Assembly (NCBI GenBank): GCA_031276865.1
Contig: JAISMF010000010.1
Coordinates: 1-64,000 of the forward strand
DNA: 64,000 nucleotides
From: Deltaproteobacteria bacterium
Lineage (GTDB): Bacteria > Desulfobacterota > Desulfarculia > Adiutricales > Adiutricaceae
Reading direction: 5' to 3'
The notes below the pieces were generated by a model. It ran no database searches. It was given only the letters and a program-made list of their open reading frames with translations, and had not been told where the DNA came from. The position numbers and the translations under genes were made by a program. Each line of letters opens with the position of its first letter. Within the stretch, counting starts at the first letter, position 1. Shown piece by piece: positions 25,690 through 34,814 of this stretch.

Positions 25690-27327
25690 ATGAGGAAGAA
25701 TCTCACGCATAAAATTCCGGCCCTTTCCCTCGGGTTAACAGCGGGCCTGGCTTTGTTTTTCGCCTTCCCGCCGACGGACATCCTGGCCCAGGCCCCCGCC
25801 GTCCAGGATCCGCCGGCCGCGAACGCCCCGGGCCCCGCCCCGCCCGCCCAGGCTCCGGCGGACGCGGCGCGGAAGCCGCTTCCCCCGGCCCCGCCCGCCC
25901 AGGCGGCCCCTCCGGCTCCGGCGGCGACTCCGGCTCCGGCGGACCCCTCCCTGACGCCTCCCGCCTCCGGCGGAGCGGAGAAGGTCTTGGCCCCTCTTCC
26001 CTCGCTCGCCCCCATGGTCAAGCAGGTGAAGCCGGCCATCGTGAACATCTTCACGGTGAAGGTCGTGAAGCTGCGGGGCGGCGGCAACTTCGGCGGCCCG
26101 GGCTTTCGGTTCAACCAGCCCAACGACGGTTTTAGAAGTCCGGAAGAGGAGTTCTTCAACAACTTCTTCGGCTTTCCCGGCGCCCCGCCCCGGGAGTTCA
26201 AGGAGAGGGCCCTGGGATCGGGCTTCATCTTCGATCCGGCCGGTTACGTCATCACCAACAACCACGTGGTGGAAGGGGCGGAGGACATCAAGGTGAAGCT
26301 GGAGGACGGCCAGGAGATACCCGCCAAGGTCATCGGGAAGGATCCGAAGACCGACATAGCCCTTCTGAAGCTGGATAAGGACGGACCGTATCCCTACATA
26401 AGCTTCGGCGACTCCGACCGCGTGGAGATAGGCGACTGGGTCGTGGCGGTGGGGAACCCCTACGGCCTGGAGCACACCGTGACGGCGGGCATCCTCTCCG
26501 CCCGGGGCCGGGCCATCGGGGCGGGACCCTACGACGACTTTTTGCAGACGGACGCCTCCATCAACCCCGGAAACTCCGGCGGACCCCTTTTGAACCTCCA
26601 AGGCGAGGTGGTGGGCATCAACACCATGATAGTCTACGGGGGAAACGGCATCGGCTTCGCCATCCCCTCCACCATGGCGACCAAGGTGGTGGACAAGCTG
26701 AAGTCCGTCGGCCGGGTGGACCGCGGCTGGCTGGGGGTCATCATCCAGGAGGTCACGCCCGAGCTCGCCCAGTACTTCGGTCTCAAGGAGCCCCGGGGCG
26801 CCCTCATCGGGCAAGTCCAGCCGGACACCCCGGCGGCCCAGGCCGGCTTCAAGGAGGGCGACATAGTCTTGAACTTCGACGGCAAGGACATCAAGCAGTT
26901 CCAGGATCTCTCGTCTTTCGTGGCCGACACGGACGTGGGCAAGGAGGCGAAGGTGGTGGTGTTTCGGGATAAAAAGGAGAACACCCTGACCGTGAAGGTG
27001 GGGCTCCTCCCCGACGCGGCCCAGAGCGCTCCCGGAAGCGGCACCTCCCCCGAGGATATCGGATTGCAGGTGAGGGAGCTCACCCCCGATCTGGCCCGCT
27101 CCCTAGGCGTTCCCCCTGGAGGCGTCGTGGTGCAGAACGTGGATCCCAGCTCCGCGGCCGCCCAGGCCGGAATCAGGCCCAACGACGTCATCTTGAAGAT
27201 AGACGACAAAGACGTCAAATCCCTAAACGATTTCCAGCTGGCCTTGAACGGTCACGCCAAGGGGGAGGCCTACGTCTTCTGGCTCAAACGCGGAGACATA
27301 AACCTCTTTTTATCCTTCGACCAGTAA
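25690..27327 (+). CDS. Do-family periplasmic serine protease (HtrA/DegP-like)
   Basis: A 545-residue envelope quality-control protease. A signal peptide (about 1-34, ending near ILAQA) precedes a Pro/Ala-rich linker of about 60 residues. The trypsin-like domain has H192 (NNHVVEG), D222 (KTDIALLKL) and S296 (INPGNSGGPLL). Two PDZ domains follow (about 365-450 and 460-545). ATG 25690 is chosen because it starts the signal peptide and has an AAAGGA ribosome binding site; an in-frame upstream extension has no signal-like features. The linker is longer than in DegP. It could be named degP, degQ or mucD; sequence alone does not separate these. It appears monocistronic, downstream of a terminator. 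Confidence 0.95.
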   Translation: MRKNLTHKIPALSLGLTAGLALFFAFPPTDILAQAPAVQDPPAANAPGPAPPAQAPADAARKPLPPAPPAQAAPPAPAATPAPADPSLTPPASGGAEKVLAPLPSLAPMVKQVKPAIVNIFTVKVVKLRGGGNFGGPGFRFNQPNDGFRSPEEEFFNNFFGFPGAPPREFKERALGSGFIFDPAGYVITNNHVVEGAEDIKVKLEDGQEIPAKVIGKDPKTDIALLKLDKDGPYPYISFGDSDRVEIGDWVVAVGNPYGLEHTVTAGILSARGRAIGAGPYDDFLQTDASINPGNSGGPLLNLQGEVVGINTMIVYGGNGIGFAIPSTMATKVVDKLKSVGRVDRGWLGVIIQEVTPELAQYFGLKEPRGALIGQVQPDTPAAQAGFKEGDIVLNFDGKDIKQFQDLSSFVADTDVGKEAKVVVFRDKKENTLTVKVGLLPDAAQSAPGSGTSPEDIGLQVRELTPDLARSLGVPPGGVVVQNVDPSSAAAQAGIRPNDVILKIDDKDVKSLNDFQLALNGHAKGEAYVFWLKRGDINLFLSFDQ

Positions 27328-27779
27328 TTCCCTTTCCGCCTTTCAGGCGTTCGGTCCGCGTCCGGGGAAACACCCGGGCGCGGCCGTTTTCAAACCGGAG
27401 GCCAAGGCGGCCGGCTTTCCATCGCGGGGACCTTCCCCATACGGCTTTCGTTTTAACGGTCACGGCGTTTCAAAGCCTTCGGCGAAGGGCTCCGGCCGCC
27501 GAAGGCTTTCAAAGCCAAGGGGCGAAAGCCCGAGGGCCTTTTTTCAAATTATCCGAAACGTTTTTCAACAAACGGGGGGGGCGATGGATTCATGGCGGAA
27601 AAACTCCGTCCTCCAAGGAAACGGAGCTCTTCCAAATCCGCCTAAAAGATGAAAAAAAATCGCCTTAATTCCCGCCCGGGGTAAAGCGGTATGATTTTTC
27701 GGTCGGAGACGCCTCTTTAGCTGAAATTCCTCGAAACGAAAAAAAAATCTAAAAATTCGAAAAAGAGAAAAAAATCATC
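27328..27779. other. Intergenic region between htrA and the OPT transporter
   Basis: GC-rich DNA with several imperfect hairpins (for example CTTCGGCGAAGG...CCGCCGAAGG near 27478-27508), then an A-rich leader in front of the OPT gene. No gene seen. Confidence 0.45.
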
Positions 27780-29702
27780 ATGGACCAAACTACGGCCAAG
27801 GGGGATCTTCCCGAAAAAGACGACTTCAAGCCCTACGTGGCGGCGGATAAAAAAATTCCCGAGCTGACCGTCTTCTCATTGATCCTGGGGGTCTTCCTCG
27901 CCTTGATCTTTCTGGGCGCCAACGCCTATCTGGGCTTGAGGATAGGCCAGACCATAAGCTCGTCCATCCCCAGCGCGGTCATCTCCATGGGGATAATACG
28001 CCTCGTGTTGAGACGGGAATCCATTCTGGAAAACAACATGGTCCAGACGGTGAGCTCCGCGGGGGAGTCCATCGCCGGCGGGATGATCTTCACCATCCCC
28101 GCGATTTTCCTCTGGCACATCGACGGTTTGGTCTCCTACCCGAGCTATCTCCTCATCACCGTGATCGCGGTCTCCGGCGGCGTCCTCGGCGTCATGTTCG
28201 TCATCCCCCTGCGCCGGGCCTACATCGTGGAGGAGCGCGACCGGCTGCCCTATCCCGAGGGCACGGCCTGCGCCGAGGTCCTTCTGGCGGGGGAGGAGGG
28301 GGGCTCCAAGGCGCGGATCACCTTTTTGGGCTTCCTGGTCGCCTTGTCGTACAAGTTTCTAGCCGACTATTTGAAACTCTTTCCCTCGCAGGTGGATCTT
28401 TCCCTGGAGTCCTTCAAGGGGATCGGCTTCGGCTTGGAGGTTTTGCCGGCCCTGCTCGGCGTGGGCTTCATCGTGGGCCCCCGCGCCGGAGGCGCGCTTT
28501 TCTTCGGCGGATCCTTGGGCTGGCTCGTCATCATGCCGCTCATCTACGTCTTGGGAACCAGCCATCCGGATCTTTTTCAGCCGGCGGGAATTGATCTGTC
28601 CAATGTCGACTCCTGGGGAATCTGGAGCGGCTGCGTCCGCTATATGGGGGCCGGCATGGTCGCCTTCTGCGGGATCTACGCTTTGGCCGCGACCGTTTTC
28701 AATCTGAAAAAAAACTTCGGGGGCCGAAGGGGTAAGCGGAGCGAAGCGGGGGGGGGCGAGAGGACGGATAGGGACGTCCCCTTGAAGATCGTTTGGGTCG
28801 CGGTCGCCTTGGCGCTTGTGTTTCTGGCCTTCAGTCCCTGGGTTCCGGTGGGCGTGGCGGGCGCTTTGATGATAGGCGTTTTCGGCTTCATATTCTCCAT
28901 CGTGGTCGTGCGGGTGGTGGGGGTGGTGGGGAGCAGCAACAGCCCGGTATCGGGCATGGCCATCGCCACCCTCCTGGTCACGGCTTTGATTTTCAAAGCC
29001 GCCGGAGTCCCCTACGCGGCGGCCGTGATGGCCACCATCTCCATCGGGGCGGTCATCTGCGTCGTGTGCGCCATCTCCGGAGACATCGCCCAGGATCTTA
29101 AAACCGGCCACATCGTCGGCGCCACCCCCTACAAGCAGCAGATAGGGGAGATCGTGGGGGCGGTGGCGGCGAGCTTCTTCGTGGCGTCCGTCATGACGCT
29201 CCTGCATAAGGCGTGGGGCTTCGGATCCTCCGAGCTTCCCGCCCCCCAGGCGACTTTGATGAAGATGGTGGTGGAGGGCGTCTTGGGAGGCGGCTTTCCC
29301 AGTTCCCTGGCCCTGGGCGGCGTGGCTCTGGGGATGTTTTTTTCCCTCTTCCGGCTCCCCGTGCTGCCCATCGCCGTGGGTCTGTATCTGCCCGTGCACC
29401 TGTCGGCCCCCCTCTTCATAGGCGGACTTTTGCGGTGGTGGATCGTCTGGAGCGAGTCCCCCGAAAGCGATTGGAAAACGGGTTTCGGCGACTTCGCGGA
29501 GAGGGGGATCCTCTTCGCCTCCGGTTTGGTGGCGGGCGAGGGGGTGGCCGGGATAATCCTCGCGGTTTTAACCGTGCTCGAGGTGAATTTGGCCTTGGGA
29601 GACGGACCCGTTTTGGGAAACGCGGCCTCCGTTCTGGTCTTCGCCTTCCTGGCCTGGCTTTTTTTGCGGATCGTGAAGTCCCGTAAAAAGAAGGGGGGTT
29701 GA
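27780..29702 (+). CDS. OPT-family oligopeptide / metal-chelate transporter
   Basis: A 640-residue polytopic inner-membrane protein of the oligopeptide transporter (OPT) superfamily, with about 14-16 hydrophobic segments. Typical features are the N-terminal GANAYLGLRIGQTISSSIPS region, EGTACAEVLLAGEEGG in the first large loop, and SGDIAQDLKTGHIVGATPYK, a conserved OPT signature. Bacterial members are proton-coupled importers of small peptides or metal chelates; the substrate here cannot be told. ATG 27780 follows an A-rich leader with only a weak AAAGAG site. No co-transcribed partner is evident: htrA is 450 bp upstream and the next gene is convergent. Confidence 0.93.
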   Translation: MDQTTAKGDLPEKDDFKPYVAADKKIPELTVFSLILGVFLALIFLGANAYLGLRIGQTISSSIPSAVISMGIIRLVLRRESILENNMVQTVSSAGESIAGGMIFTIPAIFLWHIDGLVSYPSYLLITVIAVSGGVLGVMFVIPLRRAYIVEERDRLPYPEGTACAEVLLAGEEGGSKARITFLGFLVALSYKFLADYLKLFPSQVDLSLESFKGIGFGLEVLPALLGVGFIVGPRAGGALFFGGSLGWLVIMPLIYVLGTSHPDLFQPAGIDLSNVDSWGIWSGCVRYMGAGMVAFCGIYALAATVFNLKKNFGGRRGKRSEAGGGERTDRDVPLKIVWVAVALALVFLAFSPWVPVGVAGALMIGVFGFIFSIVVVRVVGVVGSSNSPVSGMAIATLLVTALIFKAAGVPYAAAVMATISIGAVICVVCAISGDIAQDLKTGHIVGATPYKQQIGEIVGAVAASFFVASVMTLLHKAWGFGSSELPAPQATLMKMVVEGVLGGGFPSSLALGGVALGMFFSLFRLPVLPIAVGLYLPVHLSAPLFIGGLLRWWIVWSESPESDWKTGFGDFAERGILFASGLVAGEGVAGIILAVLTVLEVNLALGDGPVLGNAASVLVFAFLAWLFLRIVKSRKKKGG

Positions 29703-30221
29703 GGCTCCGGCGCCGCGCCGGAAAAGCCCGGGCGGGCGGGGGGCTTCGCCCCTTCCGGCCCTTTTAGCGTACGGGACGAGGAGGGGCTTCCTTTTCGCCT
29801 AAAAATTCCGGCGCCGGACTTTTCCGCGGCCCCTCATACGTTCCCGGGGGCTTAGGCCCCGGGGGGGCGGGATAAATAAGCCCGCGCGTCCGGGTGAAAA
29901 AAGGCCTCGGGGGATCCGGATGGAGAGTGAGAACCGGGGCGGCCGTATAAACGGGGGGCGGGGTCGGGGCCGGCTAAGCCGGCCGCCAAAAACGGAAGAG
30001 CCGCCAAAAACGGAAGAGCCTGCGAAGGGAGTCGGGCGGAAAAGAAAGATTGTTTGGGGGACGCGGCCTTTCGTTTCGCGGTTAGAAAAAAGAAAACCGG
30101 AAAACGCCGCCGCGTTTTCCGGTAAGCGCTCCTTGGTAAGAGAGGGCCGTTTCGCCTCCCGCTTCCAAGGATCCCCCCCGGGCTTTGGTCCCGAAAGGCC
30201 GCGCCCGGCGGGGGGGGGAAA
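29703..30221. other. Convergent intergenic region
   Basis: Lies between the OPT gene (+) and the Sel1-repeat gene (-). A CCGGCG/CGCCGG stem follows the OPT stop (about 29707-29722). Two direct CCAAAAACGGAAGAGCCG copies occur at about 29986-30018. No gene seen. Confidence 0.45.
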
Positions 30222-31925
30222 CTATTTTTTCCCGCCGGTTTTTCCCTCCCCTTTTTTCGCCGTTTCGCTTTTCACGGCCCTTTCGATTTTTTTCCCCAAC
30301 CCGCTCTCTTTTTCGGGCGCGGCCTTTTTTTTCTCCGTTTCCGCCTTCCGGAAAGTCCGGGCCTTTTTTTCGGTTTCCGCCTTTTTTGGCGTTTTTTTCT
30401 TTTCCTTTTTTTCGTTCCCCCCCGCGAAGCCGCGGTTTGTTTCTTGATTTTCCGGCCGCTCGCTCCACGGCTTCAGCATGTTCCACGGGAAGAAGGCGTA
30501 GCCGTGGAAGGCGGGTCTATAGTCCTCGTTCGCGGAGTTTCTGACGATCGCGATCCATTCGTCGTATCTTTCCCGGCCAAGTTCCCGCCGGTGCAGTTCC
30601 AGCCTCTCTTCGGCGGATCGCTGAAGTTTCGTGGTGGCCCCCCCCCGTTTGGCCAATTCAACCATGAGCTCCAAAGCGTTGATGTTTTCGTGGTCCGTTT
30701 TCACGATCCATTCGAGGGCCTTTTCAAAGTTCTTCTCCGTTCCGTCTCCGGCGAGGTAGTGGATGGCGAGCGGAAGATAGGATCGGGGATCGGAGTTTTC
30801 GGCGGCCCGCAACGTCCAAGTGAAGGCGTTTTTGAGGTTTTTCGGCGCGCCCGACCCCTGGCGGTAGAGATCGGCGAGGGGCGTGAAGGCGTCGGGCTCG
30901 AAATTTTCGGCGCTTTTACGGATCAGCTTGAAACCCTCTTTGACGTTCTTCTTCGCGCCCAGGCCGCTTATAAGGAGCTTTCCCGCCTCCAGGCAGGCCG
31001 GAAAGCAGTCCTGGTCGGCCGCGCGCTTGAACCACGCGAAGGCTTGGGCGTGGCGATGGTTCGGGCCCGAGTCTTTCAGGTACAGCTCCCCCAGCTTGTA
31101 CTGGGCGGTGGCGTCCCCTTTTTCCGCCATGGCGAGGAGCATCGCCTCCCTCTCCTCGAAAGAGAAGCGCCGCGTCTGGGGGGCCGCGTAAAATTCAAGC
31201 CGCTCGCTCCACGGCTTCAGCGCGTCCCACGGGGAGAAGGCGCAGTCGTCGAAGGCGGGTCTGAAGTAGTCGCCGATCGGGCAGTATTTGACGATCACGC
31301 TCCATTCGTCGTGTCTTTTCCGGCCGAGCGTCCGCTCGTGCAGGTCCAGCCTCTCTGCGGCGGAGCGCCGCAGCTCCTCCGTGGCCCCCCCCCGCATGAA
31401 CAAGGCGATCATGAGCTCCAAAGCGTTGATGTTGTCGTGTTCCGTTTTCACGAGCCATTTGCGGGCCTTTTCAAAGTTCTTTTCCGTTCCGTCTCCGGTG
31501 AGGTAGTGGATGGCGAGGGGAAGGTAGGATTGGGGATCGGAGGTTTCGGCGGCCCGTAAAGTCCAGATGAAGGCGTCTTCGAGGCTCTTCGGCGCGCCCT
31601 TCCCCCGGCGGTATAGTTCGGCGAGGGGCGTGAAGGCCCCGGGCTCGTAATTTTCGGCGCTTTTACGGATCAGCTTGAAACCCTCCGGGACGTTCTTCTT
31701 CGCGCCCAGGCCGCTTACAAGGAGCTTTCCCGCCTCCAGGCAGGCCGGAAAGCAGTCCTGGTCGGCCGCGCGCTTGAACCAGGCGAAGGCCTTTTGGGCG
31801 TGGGAACGTTTCAGGCCCGCGTGTTCCAGATACAGCTCCCCCAGCTTGTGCTGGGCGACGGCGTCCCCTTTTTCCGCTTTGGAAAGGAGCATCGCCTCCC
31901 TCTCCTCGAAAGTGAAGTGTCTCAT
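30222..31925 (-). CDS. Sel1-repeat protein with internal 250-residue duplication
   Basis: A 567-residue protein of Sel1-like (TPR-related) alpha-solenoid repeats. Each half begins FEEREAML..AEKGDA.AQ and contains three or so Sel1 repeats (A-x-x-G-x-x-x-A type: QHKLGELYL, AFAWFKRAADQDCFPACLEA, YLTGDGTEKNFEKA). Residues 1-250 and 251-490 are clearly homologous along their length. The last 75 residues form a highly charged Lys/Glu tail (for example KKEKKKTPKKAETEKKARTF). There is no signal peptide, so it is probably a cytoplasmic scaffold or protein-interaction module. Sel1 proteins are frequent in host-associated bacteria, sometimes as effectors or signalling scaffolds; no partner is evident. 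ATG 31925 lacks a strong ribosome binding site. Confidence 0.85.
   Translation of the reverse strand: MRHFTFEEREAMLLSKAEKGDAVAQHKLGELYLEHAGLKRSHAQKAFAWFKRAADQDCFPACLEAGKLLVSGLGAKKNVPEGFKLIRKSAENYEPGAFTPLAELYRRGKGAPKSLEDAFIWTLRAAETSDPQSYLPLAIHYLTGDGTEKNFEKARKWLVKTEHDNINALELMIALFMRGGATEELRRSAAERLDLHERTLGRKRHDEWSVIVKYCPIGDYFRPAFDDCAFSPWDALKPWSERLEFYAAPQTRRFSFEEREAMLLAMAEKGDATAQYKLGELYLKDSGPNHRHAQAFAWFKRAADQDCFPACLEAGKLLISGLGAKKNVKEGFKLIRKSAENFEPDAFTPLADLYRQGSGAPKNLKNAFTWTLRAAENSDPRSYLPLAIHYLAGDGTEKNFEKALEWIVKTDHENINALELMVELAKRGGATTKLQRSAEERLELHRRELGRERYDEWIAIVRNSANEDYRPAFHGYAFFPWNMLKPWSERPENQETNRGFAGGNEKKEKKKTPKKAETEKKARTFRKAETEKKKAAPEKESGLGKKIERAVKSETAKKGEGKTGGKK
30441..31925 (-). repeat. Tandem gene-internal duplication, about 750 bp per copy
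   Basis: Copy 1 (31925-31176) and copy 2 (31175 to about 30441) encode aligned protein halves with an offset of 250 residues. Many stretches are identical, such as FKRAADQDCFPACLEAGKLL, and the nucleotide sequence is also near-identical there, so the duplication is fairly recent or kept homogenised. Confidence 0.85.
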
Positions 31926-32090
31926 CGGGGTGGCCGATCCCGCCGAAAAGGGCGATATCCCCTCCGGCGGCGGCCGGAGGCTTGAAAAGGAAGTTTAGAG
32001 CGAAGCGGCCCGAAAGCCGGAGGGGGGCTTCTCGGGGCCGGAGGCGGGAAAGCCCCGGGGCCTTCCCCGGCGGAAAGGTTGGGGGGGCTC

Positions 32091-34586
32091 CTACTGGGGC
32101 TGGTGGGTTATCACGGTCTCGGCTATTTTACCACTGAAGCCGAGGATTTTCCCGATTTTTTTCAACAGATCCTTTTCGGACTCCGACATGGAGCGCAGGA
32201 AGCTGAGGCGCTTTTCCAAAAGCTGGTGGAACTGGTTTTGGGAATCCCAGAGATCGACCTCCTTGAGGCTGGACTTCACCAGGGAGAGGAAGCCCCAGAT
32301 CTCTTCCAAAAGGCTGGGGCGGCCGGGTCCGTATTTAAGCTGCCGGAAGAGGTTTCCCAGATAGGCCTCCGCCGCCTGGGAGATGACCGGGGTGTTGCGG
32401 TTGGAGCCGCCGGAGTCCAGAGTCAGATGCTCCCTTAAATGGTCCAAATCGATGGGCCGGCCCTCGGCCATGGGTTTGAGGATGTGGGCCAGCTCGTTTT
32501 CCGCCATCACCCTGAAGACGAAGGCGTCCATCCAGTCCCAGGCCTGGGATTTGAGGCTGTAGCTGGAAAGGGCGTCTTGGTAGTTGGTGAAGGCCTTGGA
32601 GGCGTAGTTTAAAAGATCCTCGAAGAAGTCCTTTAAAACCCCGGTGAGGATCTCGTCTCTAACCCCCGGCCACAAGGTGTCCAGGGTGTGCCGGGCGGCC
32701 CCCGGAAACAGGGTGTCCAGGGAGTTTCTAAGCGCCTCCGGACCCCTTTCCAGAAAGACGCGCCGGGCCTTTAAAAAGGCCTCCTCTTGCTCTTCGGTCA
32801 CTCTAATGTCCAAGCGGGGGCCGTTGTCGGCCAGGACCAGCGTCCGGCGGGGGTAGGTGCAGCCCAGGCGGATCTCCGTGAAGTCGGCCTGGCCTATGAA
32901 GAGCTGGGGGAGCTCGTCCGCGGGGTCGAGGCGGACCCGCTCGAAGGTCTCGTTTTGGACTTTCGCGTAGCGCCCGGCGCCCTTGGAGAGGGGGGTCTTC
33001 ATGGCCAGAGAGGCCCCCCACTGGGCCGCGATCTGGAAGGCGTTGAGGGAGGTGCCCGCGACCTCGCTATTCCACACGTCCTCGCCGGTTTGGTAGCTCT
33101 TGTCGTTGGGAACCGCCCGGCGCAGGCGATCAAGAAGGCCCCGGGTCAGATCCTTCGGGCTGTGCTTCTGGGAAAGCTCGATGGCCCGCGCGGCGTAGCG
33201 CATGTTCTGCACCGGCTCGAGTCCGGCTATGTCGTCGAAGAACCAGGCGCAGCTCGTGAACATGTAGAGGCCCATGAGCTGGGCCTCCATGAGTTCCATG
33301 GCCTTCACCCTTTTTACCTGGTCGTCCGGGTCGGCGGGGCAGTGCCGCTCCAGAAACTCCCTTACGACCCGGGGGTCGTAGTCCGCGGCCAGGACCTTTA
33401 TGTAGTCGTTTCTGGCCTCCCAGGGGTCCTTCAGGACCCCCGGGGACTCCCGCTCCAGAATTTCCTTCAGCTCCCCGCGGAGGTAGTCGAAGCCCTCCCT
33501 TAGAGGGGCGCGCCACCTCTGGTTCCAGGTGGGGTCGCCGCCGGTGTGGCAGCCGCAGTCCGAGCGCCAGCGCTCGATCCCGTGGGCGCAGCTCCAGGAG
33601 CTGTTCTCCACGATCCTGGCCTCTTTTCGGGGCGGATAAAGGGAGAGGTACTCGGCGTAGTTCGTGAGAACGGGGGCGCCGTCCCCTCGGGCCGCCTTTT
33701 CCAGGTTGTCGATGATCCAGGCCAGGGCCATCTCCCCGAAATGGAAGTGGTGGCCGTAGGACTCGCCGTCGGTCGCGAGGTTCACCAGGAGGGGGGGGCC
33801 CTCCCGGGGGGCGCCGAAGGCCTCCATGATCCGGTTTTTGAAGCTCTCCCCGTCCCGCAAAAGGTTTTCGAAGGCCACCGCCCGGGAGACCTGGCCGTCG
33901 TAGACGAAGCAGTCGGTGTAGTCCCCCCTCCCTTCGCCCCAGAACACCCGGTAGGGCTCCCGGGGGTCCGCCGGGCTGCGCAGCTTTTGAAACGCCTCCG
34001 TCCCGGGGGAGCCGTCGGGGGAGAGGGCCCGGACGGAGTCTATCTGGTTTTGGCCCAGGATGGTGAACTTCATCCCGTTTTCCTTAATCAGCCGCAAAGA
34101 TTCGGAGTCCACGGCGGTTTCGGCGAGCCACATGCCCTCCGGCGCCCTTCCGAAGGTTAGTTCGAAGAAGTACCTCCCCCAGACCACCTGGGTGAGCTTG
34201 TCCCGGGAGTCCGCGAGGGGCATGATCACGTGGTTGAAGACCTGGGCCAGGGCCGGGCCGTGGCCGTTTTTGGCGGCCGACGCCTTTTTGTCGGCCGCGA
34301 CTATCCGGTCGTAGGTCTCCCGGGCCTCCTCCTTCAGCCATATGAGGAGGGTGGGCCCCACGTTGAAGGAGATGTGCTCGAAGTTGTTCACGATCTTGAC
34401 GATGAGCCCGTCGTCGCCCAGGATGCGGGCCACGCTGTTGGGGGAGTAGCACTCCCGGGCGATGCGCTGGTTCCAGTTGGCGAAGGGGGCGGCCGTGGGC
34501 TGCGCCGGCACGGAGCCGCTCCAGGGGTTTTTGCGGGGCGGCTGGTAAAAATGGCCGTGGATGACTAAATAGCGTTTGTCGGACAC
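32091..34586 (-). CDS. GH57-like glycoside hydrolase with DUF3536 domain
   Basis: An 831-residue protein related to glycoside hydrolase family 57 (alpha-amylase/glucanotransferase fold). The N-terminal catalytic-type barrel has HGHFYQPPR (10-18), NFEHISFNVGPTLL, and EGMWLAETAVDSE near 152-164, the region that carries the GH57 nucleophile. TDGESYGHHFHFGEMAL around residue 270 is another conserved block. A DUF3536 domain fills the C-terminal half. Such proteins are thought to act on alpha-glucans. The neighbour immediately upstream on the same strand is glycogen synthase (glgA, about 230 bp away), supporting a role in storage polysaccharide metabolism. A GTG start at 34586 with GAGG 5 nt upstream is used. 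Specific activity is unknown. Confidence 0.9.
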   Translation of the reverse strand: MSDKRYLVIHGHFYQPPRKNPWSGSVPAQPTAAPFANWNQRIARECYSPNSVARILGDDGLIVKIVNNFEHISFNVGPTLLIWLKEEARETYDRIVAADKKASAAKNGHGPALAQVFNHVIMPLADSRDKLTQVVWGRYFFELTFGRAPEGMWLAETAVDSESLRLIKENGMKFTILGQNQIDSVRALSPDGSPGTEAFQKLRSPADPREPYRVFWGEGRGDYTDCFVYDGQVSRAVAFENLLRDGESFKNRIMEAFGAPREGPPLLVNLATDGESYGHHFHFGEMALAWIIDNLEKAARGDGAPVLTNYAEYLSLYPPRKEARIVENSSWSCAHGIERWRSDCGCHTGGDPTWNQRWRAPLREGFDYLRGELKEILERESPGVLKDPWEARNDYIKVLAADYDPRVVREFLERHCPADPDDQVKRVKAMELMEAQLMGLYMFTSCAWFFDDIAGLEPVQNMRYAARAIELSQKHSPKDLTRGLLDRLRRAVPNDKSYQTGEDVWNSEVAGTSLNAFQIAAQWGASLAMKTPLSKGAGRYAKVQNETFERVRLDPADELPQLFIGQADFTEIRLGCTYPRRTLVLADNGPRLDIRVTEEQEEAFLKARRVFLERGPEALRNSLDTLFPGAARHTLDTLWPGVRDEILTGVLKDFFEDLLNYASKAFTNYQDALSSYSLKSQAWDWMDAFVFRVMAENELAHILKPMAEGRPIDLDHLREHLTLDSGGSNRNTPVISQAAEAYLGNLFRQLKYGPGRPSLLEEIWGFLSLVKSSLKEVDLWDSQNQFHQLLEKRLSFLRSMSESEKDLLKKIGKILGFSGKIAETVITHQPQ

Positions 34587-34814
34587 GTGAGCCTCGGTTG
34601 CGAGGGGGCCCCGCGGGCGAGGCCCGCGGGGGGGCTGTGGGGAAGGGGCGTGGGAAGGCCCCCGGCGGGGGCCTCGAGGAGTGTCGCGCGCCCCCGCCGG
34701 AGGGCGGCAAAAAACTTCGGAAGGGAGCGGGTCGGAAGGCTTAAAAAAATTCGGAAGGGCCCCGCCGCCGGATCGCGAGGCCGGCGCCGGGGGCTTTTCC
34801 GCGGGGGGGCTTTT

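Noticed and set aside
30082-30486. A Lys/Arg-rich frame within the 3' part of the Sel1-repeat gene
   Set aside because: It is a shadow frame of the charged tail of the Sel1 protein and shares no independent signal.
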